DNA of 64,000 bases from Candidatus Aminicenantes bacterium UBA2190 (GTDB lineage: Bacteria > Acidobacteriota > Aminicenantia > UBA2199), in NCBI GenBank assembly GCA_002335385.1, contig DCVK01000008.1, positions 1-64,000 of the forward strand. The letters run 5' to 3'. Positions 56,633 through 64,000 of this stretch are shown in pieces. Made by a program: the position numbers and the translations under genes. Every line of letters starts with the position of its first letter. Positions within the stretch are counted from its first letter, which is position 1. The notes below the pieces were generated by a model. The model saw only the letters and a program-made list of their open reading frames with translations, had not been told where the DNA came from and made no database searches.

Positions 56633-57763
56633 TTATTTCTCGAACAGGTCACTGAAGAAATAAACGGGCAAGTCGAGATTTTCTTTCAATTGCATGTAGC
56701 ATCCCGGGCAGGAGGTGACAACGGCCGTTACGCCCAGCTCATTTAGCCGCGAGGTTCTTTTGGCGAGGATCTTCCTGGAAGTAGAGGGGAAGCCGACCTT
56801 GAAGATGCCGCCGAAACCGCAGCACAGCCCCGAGTCGTCGTTGCGGAAGCGTTCGCCGAACCGTTCCAGGAAATGGCGCGCCTCCTGCTGCAGCCTCAGC
56901 GAGTGGAGGTCGTGGCAGGGATCGTGGTAGGTGAAGGGCCCGGGCAGTCCGGCGCCGAATTCCGCGTCGATCGCGGTGTCTGCGGCTTTCTTGAAGAGGA
57001 ACTCGTTTAGTGTCAGGATTTCGATTCCAGGGAGATCGTAATATTTTTTGAAGGCCAGCGCGCCGGTCGAGCAGGGAACGACGATCTGCCGGAAACGGAA
57101 GCGCCGGAAAACGGCTTCGTTCTTTTCTTTCAGCTTCGCGAATTTCTCCCCCCAGCCCTGCGAGAGGTAGGGGAAACCGCAGCACTGCAGCCCTTCGGGA
57201 TAGAGGACGCTGAACCCCAGGCCTTCGAGCAGCGCCTTGATCTCGACCGTCTTGCGCGGGTAGAAGTAAGTGAAGACGCAGCCCGGGAAAAGCAGGACAT
57301 CGTGTTCTTTTTCCGGGTCGCCGCCGCGGATCTTTTTCAAGCCGGCCCTTTCGAGGGCGGGCAGGGAGAGCTTCCTCTTGAGCGGCGTCCGCGCCAGCAG
57401 GCGCGGCAGCCAGAGGACCCTGCGCAGAATGAACCCCTGGTAGAGGAAGAGGGCGGCTTTCTTGAGCCAGGGGATGCTCCGGCCGCCGGCGGCGCGGTTG
57501 CGCTGCTCGATCATCATCCGGGTGAACTCGACCCCCTGGGGGCAGGCGTGCTCGCAGCCGCCGCAGACCAGGCACTGGTAGAGCAGCGAGCGGTTTCGCG
57601 CATTCGGCTCGAGGCGGCCATCGGCCAGCGCCTTGGCCAGGTTGACCTTGCCGCGCGGCGAGTTCGGTTCCGTGAGCTCGACCTGGTAAACCGGGCAGGC
57701 CGACTGGCAGGTGCCGCAGTCGGCGCAGAGCTTCGCGATCTCAGCGATCTTTGTTATTGCCAT
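56633..57763 (-). CDS. Fe-S oxidoreductase (GlcF/HdrD-like, CCG-domain)
   Basis: A 376-residue protein. The N-terminus has two 4Fe-4S sites (CADCGTCQSACPVYQVELTE and CLVCGGCEHACPQGVEFTRM). Two cysteine-rich CCG domains follow: LLFPGCVFTYFYPRKTVEIK with CCGFPYLSQGW, and YHDPCHDLHSLRLQQEARHF with LCCGFGGIFKVGFPSTSRKI and SCPGCYMQL. This is the layout of glycolate oxidase GlcF, lactate-oxidation LldE-type and heterodisulfide reductase HdrD subunits. The substrate is not fixed by context; no FAD subunit gene is adjacent. Its own extended -10 promoter lies just upstream. Confidence 0.9.
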   Translation of the reverse strand: MAITKIAEIAKLCADCGTCQSACPVYQVELTEPNSPRGKVNLAKALADGRLEPNARNRSLLYQCLVCGGCEHACPQGVEFTRMMIEQRNRAAGGRSIPWLKKAALFLYQGFILRRVLWLPRLLARTPLKRKLSLPALERAGLKKIRGGDPEKEHDVLLFPGCVFTYFYPRKTVEIKALLEGLGFSVLYPEGLQCCGFPYLSQGWGEKFAKLKEKNEAVFRRFRFRQIVVPCSTGALAFKKYYDLPGIEILTLNEFLFKKAADTAIDAEFGAGLPGPFTYHDPCHDLHSLRLQQEARHFLERFGERFRNDDSGLCCGFGGIFKVGFPSTSRKILAKRTSRLNELGVTAVVTSCPGCYMQLKENLDLPVYFFSDLFEK

Positions 57764-57771
57764 CGACTGCC

Positions 57772-57780
57772 ATTATAGCA
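57772..57780 (-). promoter_or_regulatory. Extended -10 promoter of the Fe-S oxidoreductase gene
   Basis: Minus strand TGCTATAAT (perfect extended -10, no clear -35), 8 nt before the ATG at 57763; a leaderless message is predicted. Confidence 0.55.
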
Positions 57781-57803
57781 GAAGCTGCCCGGGTCGGCGG
57801 TAG

Positions 57804-60626
57804 TTAGCGCTTGGCCAGGGCCTTGCGCGCTTCTCCGGCCAGGGCGGTATGGGGATTGGCTTCCAGGCAGAGACGATATCCTCCGCGGGCCGCGGCGCGA
57901 TCGCCCAGCAACTCCATCGTCCGGGCATAGACAAAGGCGTCATACCAGAACCAGAGGCGGGTCTCAAAGTCGCCCGCCGCGATCTTTCTGAGCTTGGCGA
58001 ACGCCGGGCCGATTCGTTCGCGGATCTCCTCCGTCTTCCCTGCCCGGGCCAGCAGGAAGCACAAGGAAATTTCCGCCATGTGTCCCTGGCGCAGGGAGAA
58101 CTTGGACAGGTCCTCCAGGATCCAGCGGGCGCGGCCCGGGTTGGTCCCGGTCAGGACCATGCTGCGCGCCAGGAGCAGCCGGAGTTCCCTGATGTCGAAG
58201 AATCCAGGCGTCTTGTCTTCCGCCAGGGAAAAGAGCTTCAGGGCCCGGCCATATTCCCCCCGGAACATTTCCATGATGCCCTGCAGCGTCTCCCTGGAAT
58301 CGGGAAAGTACAACTGGAATATCTTCTCGAAGCAGTCCCTGCTTTTCTCCGCCTGGCCCGCGGCCAGGTGGGCGTAGCCGGCAAAGAGGCAATTTCCCGT
58401 TTCGCCCAGGCCGTACAGGTTCTGCCCCTGGGAATAGGCTTGTTCGAGCAAGGCGATCGCTTCTTGCGGACCCTTCTCGAAAAAGGCGGTCTCCAGGATC
58501 TTCCCGATCGCGTCGTTGTTGCGGGGAAACAGGCGCAGCGCCTTCTCCAGGCTCTTCTTCGCGGCGGCGTAGCGGCCCAGGGCGAGTTCAAGGTCCCCTT
58601 GCAGACAATGCAAAGCTGAGCGCAGATATGGATTCTGCACCGGCAGGGCGGCGGCGCGGGTGGCGATCTCCAGCGCTTTTTCCGGATTGCGGCGGACCGT
58701 CTTTTGCTGGAAAAACTCGTTGATCAGGCCATAGGCCAGGGCGAGCGTGGCGGGATTTTCCCGGTAGGTCGAGACGTTGCCCGAATCATCCACGGCCAGG
58801 CGGCCGTCGCGGAAGACGCTTATTTTTTTCCTGTCCTGGTCGTCGAACAAGACGACCCGGCCCTGGTCCAGCCAGTGCTCCTCGGTGATCTGGCAGCGCC
58901 GCGGCACGAATGCCAGGAAATCCCCGGGTTTCATGTTCAGATCGTGAAAGTAGTCCGGCACGACCGATGCGCTCCCGGAGCGGCCAGGTGAAAAATTCAT
59001 CTCGGTCAGGTAGGCCAGGTGCGAGATCAGGTTGTTGGCGCCGAGGACCAGCAGGGACACTTCGCGGGAGCCGTTGCGGATCACCCGGGTGTCCTGGATG
59101 GAACCGGGGCTGCAGAGCACCGCGAAAGTGGTCCCTTTGAGCGCCACCTGGGCCGAGGGGTACATGCCCTGGAAATTCTGCAGGTGGAACAGGGAAAGAT
59201 TTTCCCCGCCGCTGCCCTTGCCGACATCCCTGTAAGCGGACATGGTGAATACCGGAGCGAAATCATAGGGCTGCAGGTCGAAGGCATTTCTGTAGGATTC
59301 CCGGCCGAGCAGCGCCCCCCGCTCGCTCAGGACGGCCAGGCGGTTGTCGAAGCGATCGGAATTGATCGAGCCGTCCCGGGCGAACTTGCCTTTGCCCGGA
59401 TGGCTCAGGAAAACCAGCGCCAGCGGCGAGGGCCGGAAGGGGAGAGCGGCCAGGAGCGAGTCGTTGACGAAGCGGATGGGGTTTTGCTGGTCCTGCAGGT
59501 TCTCCGGGACCGGGCCCCGGGCCATTCGGGCGACGTGGACCGTGAAGGGGGAGAATTCTTTTTTCCAGACGGTCCGGCCAAAGCGGTTCATGGCCCTGAC
59601 CGAGGTGCGGTCGGCCGCCACCGAGCGTACTTGCCTGGAGCCGTAGGTCGTGAAATAGGCTGCCGCGACCAGGAACAGGGTCGCGGCAGCGGCGGCCGCA
59701 ACGCGGCAGAACCCGGGTATGCGACACGCCAGGGAATGGCCCAGAGGCGTGCTGCCCCTGCGCAGGCGGTCGCTTATTGCCGCAACGCTGGCGAAGCGGT
59801 CCTGCGGCCTCTTGGCCAGCGCTTTGGCCACGGTGAACTCGACGATCCCCGGGACCCTCACTCCCCGCGTTGCGATGCGGTCGGGCTTCTGGTTCAGGTG
59901 CATCAGGACCAGGTTCATGGTGGTCGTTTCCGGGAAGGGGAAGGCGTTGGTCAGCGCCTGGAAGAGGAGAATGCCCAGCTGGTAGATGTCGGAAGCGACG
60001 CCGAGCTCCCGCCCCTGGATCTGCTCCGGGGACAGATAATAGGGCGAGCCGACGATCTCGCCGATGGAGGAGGTCTTTTCCAGGTCGCCGATCTCCTTGG
60101 CCAGGCCGAAGTCGAGGATCTTGATCTCGCCGCCGGGGCCGACCATGATGTTTGACGGCTTCAGGTCGCGGTGGATGATCCCCTGTTCATGCAGGCTCCC
60201 TACTCCCTTGAGTATCTCGGAGAACAGGGGGCGGAATTCCTCCCAGCGGAAGGGGCCCGACTCCTTCAGCCTCTCTTTCAGGTTCTGCCCCTGGACCAGC
60301 TCCATGGCCATGAACCAGATGCCCGACCAGGTCTCCAGTGAAAAGATCTTGACGATGCGCGGGTCGCTGATCCGCCGCGAAAGGTTGATCTCTCTCTGCA
60401 CGCGCAGGAATTTCTTCCGGTCGTGCAGCGATTGGGGATCGAAGAACTTCAGGGCCACCGGGGCCTTCAGGGTCAGATCGCGGGCGAGGAAGACCATGCC
60501 GAAGCCGCCCCTGCCGATCAGTCGTTCCACCCGGTAGCGGCCGTTGACGATCGCTCCCGGTTGCAGGCCGGCCAAACCCAGGTAGCGGACCTGCAGATCG
60601 CTGGCGGAGAATTCGCGGGGTTCCAT
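57804..60626 (-). CDS. Transmembrane Ser/Thr protein kinase with extracytoplasmic sensor and TPR region
   Basis: A 940-residue protein. Kinase domain about residues 30-290: glycine loop GRGGFG (38-43), VAIK-type lysine K60, HRDLKPSN (152-159), DFG (172-174), APE-like SPEQ (199-202). A membrane helix follows at about 306-326. Then comes a region of about 340 residues without recognised family and C-terminal TPR-like helices (ALRLFPRNNDAIGKILETAF; FAGYAHLAAGQAEKSRDCFE), ending ALAKR. The arrangement resembles PknB/StkP-like receptor kinases, with a different sensor. ATG 60626 is favoured because homology starts close by and GGAG lies 9 bases upstream; ATG 60641 is also possible. Confidence 0.88.
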   Translation of the reverse strand: MEPREFSASDLQVRYLGLAGLQPGAIVNGRYRVERLIGRGGFGMVFLARDLTLKAPVALKFFDPQSLHDRKKFLRVQREINLSRRISDPRIVKIFSLETWSGIWFMAMELVQGQNLKERLKESGPFRWEEFRPLFSEILKGVGSLHEQGIIHRDLKPSNIMVGPGGEIKILDFGLAKEIGDLEKTSSIGEIVGSPYYLSPEQIQGRELGVASDIYQLGILLFQALTNAFPFPETTTMNLVLMHLNQKPDRIATRGVRVPGIVEFTVAKALAKRPQDRFASVAAISDRLRRGSTPLGHSLACRIPGFCRVAAAAAATLFLVAAAYFTTYGSRQVRSVAADRTSVRAMNRFGRTVWKKEFSPFTVHVARMARGPVPENLQDQQNPIRFVNDSLLAALPFRPSPLALVFLSHPGKGKFARDGSINSDRFDNRLAVLSERGALLGRESYRNAFDLQPYDFAPVFTMSAYRDVGKGSGGENLSLFHLQNFQGMYPSAQVALKGTTFAVLCSPGSIQDTRVIRNGSREVSLLVLGANNLISHLAYLTEMNFSPGRSGSASVVPDYFHDLNMKPGDFLAFVPRRCQITEEHWLDQGRVVLFDDQDRKKISVFRDGRLAVDDSGNVSTYRENPATLALAYGLINEFFQQKTVRRNPEKALEIATRAAALPVQNPYLRSALHCLQGDLELALGRYAAAKKSLEKALRLFPRNNDAIGKILETAFFEKGPQEAIALLEQAYSQGQNLYGLGETGNCLFAGYAHLAAGQAEKSRDCFEKIFQLYFPDSRETLQGIMEMFRGEYGRALKLFSLAEDKTPGFFDIRELRLLLARSMVLTGTNPGRARWILEDLSKFSLRQGHMAEISLCFLLARAGKTEEIRERIGPAFAKLRKIAAGDFETRLWFWYDAFVYARTMELLGDRAAARGGYRLCLEANPHTALAGEARKALAKR

Positions 60627-60690
60627 CGTCGGGTTCTCCATAAGCCGGGTCAGCGGGGCATGCCTCCTTGCCGTGCGTGCATGAGGGGCG

Positions 60691-60719
60691 ATTGTAGCAG
60701 GAAAGGTGAGGAACATCAA
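60691..60719 (-). promoter_or_regulatory. Promoter of the Ser/Thr kinase gene
   Basis: Minus strand TTGATG (60714-60719), 17-nt spacer, TACAAT (60691-60696) with extended TGC. It stands back to back with the Nudix-ThiE promoter; the two -35 boxes are 22 bases apart. Confidence 0.6.
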
Positions 60720-60741
60720 TCGGATCCGCCGTAGCCGGCGG

Positions 60742-60770
60742 TTGTTTTCCCGGCCGCGTTGGCATACACT
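60742..60770 (+). promoter_or_regulatory. Promoter of the Nudix-ThiE fusion gene
   Basis: TTGTTT (60742-60747), 17-nt spacer, TACACT (60765-60770). Confidence 0.5.
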
Positions 60771-60806
60771 GAACTCTGCCGGCGCCGCCGGCGGAAGGAA
60801 CGATCG

Positions 60807-61904
60807 ATGGGGAAAACATTCTGCCCGCGCTGCGGGGGCAAGCTGGAAAAGCGAGCACAGGAAGGCCGGCAACGGGATTACTGCCCGGCTTGCCGGGTCG
60901 TGCTCTACGAGAACCCGGTGCCGGCGACGGCGGCCGTGGTGTTCAACGGGCGCCACGAGCTGCTGCTGGTGCGGCGCGGCGCGGAGCCGGGGCAGGGCAA
61001 ATGGTGCCTGCCGGGCGGCTTCCAGGAGACCGGCGAAACGCCCGAGCAGTGCATGCTGCGCGAGCTGCGCGAGGAGACCGGGCTTTCCGGCAGCATCCGG
61101 GGCCTGGTCGCCCTGGAAATGGGAATGAACCCTCTTGCCGGCGAAGTGCTGGTGGCCGGCTTCCTGGTCGGCGTCGCCGGCGGGGAACTCCGCCCCGGCG
61201 ACGACGCCGCGGCGGCGGAATATTTCCCGCTGGCGAACCTGCCCGAGCTGGCTTTCCAGAGCCATGCCCGCATCATCGAGAAGGCCGGGCGGCCGCTGCG
61301 GACGCGTCTGGGCTTCCGTGATCTTCCCGGGGGCGCCTATGTCGTGACCCATGACGAAGGAATTGCCCGCGCCGCCTGCGTTGCCGGCGCCCGCATCGTG
61401 CAGTACCGCGAGAAGGACGCGCCGGCGGCCCGGCGGCTGGCGACGGCGCTGGCCATTCGCGGCGCCGCCTCCGCCAGCGGCACGCTCTTCATCGTCAACG
61501 ACCAGCTGGACATCGCCCTGCTCAGCGGCGCCGACGGCGTTCACCTCGGCCGGGACGACGTCGCGATCGAGGCGGCCCGCTCGCTGCTGGGGCCGGGGAT
61601 GATCATCGGCATCTCCTGCTCGAGCCTGGAGGAAGCCGTGCAGGCGGAGCGCCGCGGCGCCGACTACCTGGGGGTCGGCGCGGTGGTCGCCACGCCCACC
61701 AAGGAAAATTACCCGGTGGTTGGTCTGGAGGGGCTGCGCCGCATCGCGGCCGCGGTCGCCATCCCCATCGCGGCCATCGGCGGCGTCAACCTGGAGAACA
61801 TGGCCGCCATGAAGGCGGCCGGGGCGAAATACCCGGCCATGGTGCGCGAGTTCCAGGCGGAAACGGCGGCGCGGGTGGCGGCGGTGAATCGGATTTTTTT
61901 ATAA
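60807..61904 (+). CDS. Nudix hydrolase - thiamine-phosphate synthase (ThiE) fusion
   Basis: A 365-residue fusion. Residues 1-30 are a zinc ribbon (FCPRCGGKLEKRAQEGRQRD, YCPACR). Residues about 35-165 are a Nudix domain with box GGFQETGETPEQCMLRELRE followed by ETG. Residues about 175-365 are ThiE-like: VQYREKDAPAARR, IVNDQLDIALLSGADGVHLG and YLGVGAVVATPTKENYPVVG, AIPIAAIGGVNLENM. The final phosphate-binding GVAVVSAI motif of ThiE is replaced by GAKYPAMVREFQAETAARV, so synthase activity needs testing. AAGGAA precedes the ATG. Nudix domains related to NUDT/NadC types clean damaged or toxic pyrophosphates, which might include pyrimidine diphosphate. Confidence 0.88.
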   Translation: MGKTFCPRCGGKLEKRAQEGRQRDYCPACRVVLYENPVPATAAVVFNGRHELLLVRRGAEPGQGKWCLPGGFQETGETPEQCMLRELREETGLSGSIRGLVALEMGMNPLAGEVLVAGFLVGVAGGELRPGDDAAAAEYFPLANLPELAFQSHARIIEKAGRPLRTRLGFRDLPGGAYVVTHDEGIARAACVAGARIVQYREKDAPAARRLATALAIRGAASASGTLFIVNDQLDIALLSGADGVHLGRDDVAIEAARSLLGPGMIIGISCSSLEEAVQAERRGADYLGVGAVVATPTKENYPVVGLEGLRRIAAAVAIPIAAIGGVNLENMAAMKAAGAKYPAMVREFQAETAARVAAVNRIFL

Positions 61905-61951
61905 CGCTGAAAAAATCCCTCCTTTATTTTGCTCATTGGCAATTGATTTAC

Positions 61952-62172
61952 AACTCACCCCCAGCCCCCCTCTCTTCGCAAAGAGAGGGGGAAAAGCAAT
62001 TCTGATTATTCCCTTTCTCTTCGCAAGCAGAAGGTACGCATCGCTATGTACGCATCGCTATGCCGAGGCCTTAGCGAGGCATAAAGCGATGCCATCCCGC
62101 TTCAGCGGGGCCGAGGCCTTAGCGAGGCATACAGCGAAGCCATCCCGCTTCAGCGGGGGTGGGGGATGAGTT
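61952..62172. repeat. Modular MITE-like repeat with imperfect terminal inverted repeats
   Basis: The ends AACTCACCCCCAGCCCCC and the reverse complement of GGGGGTGGGGGATGAGTT form an imperfect 18-bp inverted pair. Inside are a CTCTCTTCGCAAAGAGAG hairpin (about 61970-61988), a 14-bp tandem TACGCATCGCTATG twice (about 62034-62062), and a 48-bp tandem unit at 62063-62110 and 62111-62158 with CCGAGGCCTTAGCGAGGCAT and a CCCGCTTCAGCGGGG hairpin. There is no coding capacity and no visible target-site duplication. It lies between convergent Nudix-ThiE and thiM. Confidence 0.7.
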
Positions 62173-62192
62173 TAGGTCGATTCCCTTTGTTT

Positions 62193-62993
62193 TTAGGCCA
62201 TCTTCAAACGTTTTTCGATATCGGCGCCGGTCATATTGTACAGCGCATCCAGGAAATGGAGCTGCATGCTGCCGGGCCCGTCCGCCTTTTCGCCGGCGAT
62301 CTCGCCGGCAATGCCCATCACGGCCATGGCCGAGGCGGTGGCCCGGAAACGGTCGGGCTGGACGGCGGCGAAGGCGCCGCACAGCGCCGTCGCCGTACAG
62401 CCCAGGCCGGTGACCTTCGGCATCAGCGGATGGCCGTTGCGGATCAGGAGCACCCGGTCCTGGTCGACGATATAATCGGTCTCGCCGCTGACGCATACCA
62501 CGCAATCGTGCTGCCCGCTCAGCCACTGGGCGCTGGCCAGGGCGCTCTCGGCGGCGGCGGCGCTGTCGACCCCCTTGGTGGCGGAGAAGTCGCCAGCGCC
62601 GGCGATGATCTCCGAGGCGTTGCCGCGGATGACGGTCGGCCAGGCGGTCTCGATCAGGCCGCGAAAAACGCGCGTGCGGTAGGGTGTGGCGCCGACCCCC
62701 ACCGGGTCGTAGACGATGGGGATGCCTTTTTTGCCGGCGGCGACGCCCGCCTTGGACATGGCGGCCACCCAGGGTTCGCTCAGGGTGCCGATGTTGATGA
62801 TCAGGGCCGCGGCGATGCCCACCATGTCCTCGACTTCCTCGACGGCGTGGGCCATGACCGGCGAGGCGCCGACGGCCAGCAGGGCGTTGGCCGTCGAGTT
62901 CATGACCACGTAGTTGGTGATGTTGTGCACCAGGGGGGACTTGGTCCGTACGAGTTCCAGGTCTTGGATGATGTCATTTGCGGTCAGGTTCAT
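62193..62993 (-). CDS. thiM: Hydroxyethylthiazole kinase
   Basis: A 266-residue ribokinase-fold enzyme that phosphorylates the thiazole moiety for thiamine salvage. Diagnostic blocks: PLVHNITNYVVMNSTANALL (N-terminus), EDMVGIAAALIINIGTLSEP, IVYDPVGVGATPYRTRVFRG, VIRGNASEIIAGAGD, and LGCTATALCGAFAAV with the catalytic Cys region. With the Nudix-ThiE fusion it forms a salvage pair; both genes point at one another. No TPP riboswitch is recognised upstream of either. Confidence 0.95.
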   Translation of the reverse strand: MNLTANDIIQDLELVRTKSPLVHNITNYVVMNSTANALLAVGASPVMAHAVEEVEDMVGIAAALIINIGTLSEPWVAAMSKAGVAAGKKGIPIVYDPVGVGATPYRTRVFRGLIETAWPTVIRGNASEIIAGAGDFSATKGVDSAAAAESALASAQWLSGQHDCVVCVSGETDYIVDQDRVLLIRNGHPLMPKVTGLGCTATALCGAFAAVQPDRFRATASAMAVMGIAGEIAGEKADGPGSMQLHFLDALYNMTGADIEKRLKMA

Positions 62994-63012
62994 TTCTACT
63001 TCTCCCGAATCA

Positions 63013-63111
63013 GTGAAAAGTGAAAAGTAAAAAGTGAAATGTCGAAGAAAAAAAACCCGAAAAGTTCTTCTCCGGTTTCTTCCTTTTCACTTTTCACCAT
63101 TCACTTTTCAC
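63013..63111. repeat. Heptamer-periodic inverted repeat (GTGAAAA-type)
   Basis: The left arm 63013-63047: GTGAAAA, GTGAAAA, GTAAAAA, GTGAAAT, GTCGAAG. The right arm 63084-63111: TTTTCAC, TTTTCAC, CATTCAC, TTTTCAC. The arms are inverse complements around a 36-nt loop and lie between thiM and the metal-transporter gene. Confidence 0.82.
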
Positions 63112-63120
63112 TGAAGTTCG

Positions 63121-63837
63121 CTAAAGTCCGAGGAATTGCACCGCCAGCCCTGAAAGGAATATGGCTCCTCCGGCCAGGGCGTGGGCATAGCGCTCGAGGC
63201 GCCCCAGGCGCACGAAGCTCAGGCCCCAGGCGGACAGGGCGATGATCGCCAGCATGGTGGCGATGGTGGCGACGGCGAACACCCCGGCGACGAGGGCGAC
63301 GCCGGCCATGCTGTGCTTGGCCGCCGGGTACATGATCAGCGGGATCAGCGGCTCGCAGGGGCCGAAGACGAACAGGGTGAAGAGGATCCAGGGGGTGATG
63401 TTGGTTTTTTTCTCCAGGTCGTGGACGTGGACGTGCTCGCTTTCGTGCTGGTGCAGGTGGTCGTGGAGCGCACCATCGGCATGGGCGTGGGCGTGGTGGT
63501 GGGCCCGGTTTTTGAAGGCGCGGTGCAGGCCCCAGATGAGATAGGCGAAGCCGAAGCCGATGAACAGCCAGGCGGCGGCGTTGCCGCGCCAGGACTCGGT
63601 GGCTTCGAGCCGGTTGACGGCCAGGCCCAGGCCCAGGCCGATGAAACCCAGCAGCACTGAGCCCAGTACGTGGCCCAGGCCGGAAAAGAAGGCGATGGCC
63701 AGCGTTTTGCGCAGCGCCCAGTGGCGGGCCTTGGCCATGGCGATGAAGGGCAGGTAGTGGTCGGGGCCGACCAGGGTGTGGAAGAATCCCAGCGCGGCCG
63801 CCGTCCCGGCCAGTATCCAGATCTCGTTGCTGATCAT
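63121..63837 (-). CDS. NicO/UreH-like metal transporter with His-rich loop
   Basis: A 238-residue polytopic inner-membrane protein with six helices. The first contains the motif FFHTLVGPDHYLPFIAMAKA, characteristic of nickel/cobalt (NicO, HupE/UreJ-like) and UreH-type transporters. A histidine-rich loop (HHHAHAHADGALHDHLHQHE, about residues 115-140) lies between helices, and VFGPCEPLIPLIMYPAAKHS follows. It probably exports or inserts Ni2+/Co2+ or another divalent metal. ATG 63837 has AAGGA 7 bases upstream; homologous sequence begins there. The assignment of direction and metal is inferred. Confidence 0.84.
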   Translation of the reverse strand: MISNEIWILAGTAAALGFFHTLVGPDHYLPFIAMAKARHWALRKTLAIAFFSGLGHVLGSVLLGFIGLGLGLAVNRLEATESWRGNAAAWLFIGFGFAYLIWGLHRAFKNRAHHHAHAHADGALHDHLHQHESEHVHVHDLEKKTNITPWILFTLFVFGPCEPLIPLIMYPAAKHSMAGVALVAGVFAVATIATMLAIIALSAWGLSFVRLGRLERYAHALAGGAIFLSGLAVQFLGL

Positions 63838-63926
63838 TGCGGTTCCTTCGTTGCACTGATTTCGAATGGATAGTATATCACAAGCTTTTGAATTCCGGAG
63901 TGCGGTTGTATGCGATCCCGCAAGTG

Positions 63927-63935
63927 TGATAAAAT
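63927..63935 (+). promoter_or_regulatory. Extended -10 promoter candidate at the right edge
   Basis: TGATAAAAT is an extended -10; TTGTAT (63906-63911) with an 18-nt spacer is a weak -35. It leads into the partial gene at the window edge. Confidence 0.35.
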
Positions 63936-63955
63936 TTTTCAGGGTATACTCAGGA

Positions 63956-64000
63956 ATGAAACCGCAAATTTTAACCAGGCTGCCGCGCTGGCTCACCCCG
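63956..64000 (+). CDS. Start of a protein-coding gene cut by the window edge
   Basis: ATG at 63956 behind CAGGA opens MKPQILTRLPRWLTP, fifteen codons without a stop before the edge. The promoter candidate and frame are consistent with a real gene start, but nothing about its function can be said. Confidence 0.35.
   Translation, partial: MKPQILTRLPRWLTP

Noticed and set aside
60641..60690. Three-codon minimal ORF after AAGGAGG upstream of the kinase (ATG CCC CGC TGA)
   Set aside because: Only one base separates the AAGGAGG from this ATG, too close for efficient use; probably chance.
60627..61544. Upstream part of the long open minus frame that continues the kinase
   Set aside because: It overlaps the Nudix-ThiE gene in antisense; kinase homology begins near 60626.
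62034..62158. Tandem 48-bp and 14-bp units as a CRISPR array
   Set aside because: Units are directly adjacent with no variable spacers, and no cas genes are present.
60640..63120. TPP riboswitch for Nudix-ThiE or thiM
   Set aside because: No CUGAGA or ACCUGA core pair was recognised upstream of either gene, although the gaps would be large enough for the Nudix-ThiE leader.

Overview
The window is one stretch of a GC-rich bacterial chromosome from a Gram-negative (diderm) organism: it has a complete Tol-Pal set, LptE, OmpA-type proteins and outer-membrane-like barrels. The gene mix (bacterial V-type ATPase, EtfAB, biotin-dependent acyl-CoA carboxylase, MglA-like GTPase, YIP1 and DUF1028 proteins, TonB-repeat proteins) fits Acidobacteriota or Aminicenantes-like bacteria. 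That placement is an inference from gene content, not a measured phylogeny. No rRNA, tRNA, CRISPR array, phage or intact insertion sequence was found.

Layout. 1-4.7 kb: partial DUF1028 protein, dicarboxylate/glutamate-type symporter, and an M16 protease pair (one catalytic, one degenerate). 4.8-11.4 kb: beta-CASP nuclease, YgjP metallopeptidase, FtsK, then an ECF sigma / zinc anti-sigma / double-TonB cassette ending in a clear terminator. 11.4-15.6 kb (minus): leuS-lptE-holA. 15.8-18.4 kb: membrane-fusion protein, ABC ATPase and YIP1 protein, without an FtsX-type permease. 18.7-25.7 kb: OmpA protein, coiled-coil protein, prenyl synthase, CYTH, nucleotidyltransferase, pyrE, an AT-rich membrane-protein gene, HIT and LOG proteins. 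25.7-28.1 kb (minus): gmd, mannose-6-P-isomerase-type cupin, CysQ-like phosphatase. 28.7-30.5 kb (minus): etfBA. 30.6-40 kb (minus): tolQRAB, then pal-cpoB-ssb-mglA-like plus three envelope proteins in one tightly overlapping run. 40.1-43.7 kb: three-gene biotin carboxylase system. 43.8-49 kb: folK, small envelope proteins, acyl-CoA synthetase, broken ferritin-like gene. 49.2-56.4 kb (minus): V-ATPase operon E-DUF2764-A-B-D-I-K. 56.6-64 kb: Fe-S oxidoreductase, Ser/Thr kinase with TPRs, Nudix-ThiE fusion, thiM, NicO/UreH-like metal transporter.

Three features stand out. First, many intergenic gaps hold degenerate tandem repeats with a strict 7-nt period, a different heptamer at each locus, often in two arms that are reverse complements. 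Second, the biotin-carboxylase-like subunit keeps its ATP-binding residues but lacks the residues that handle bicarbonate. Third, about seven promoters sit so close to the start codon that the mRNAs should be leaderless, including those of ftsK, tolQ and the V-ATPase operon. Almost every promoter found is a TTGaca / 17-nt / TATAAT type.
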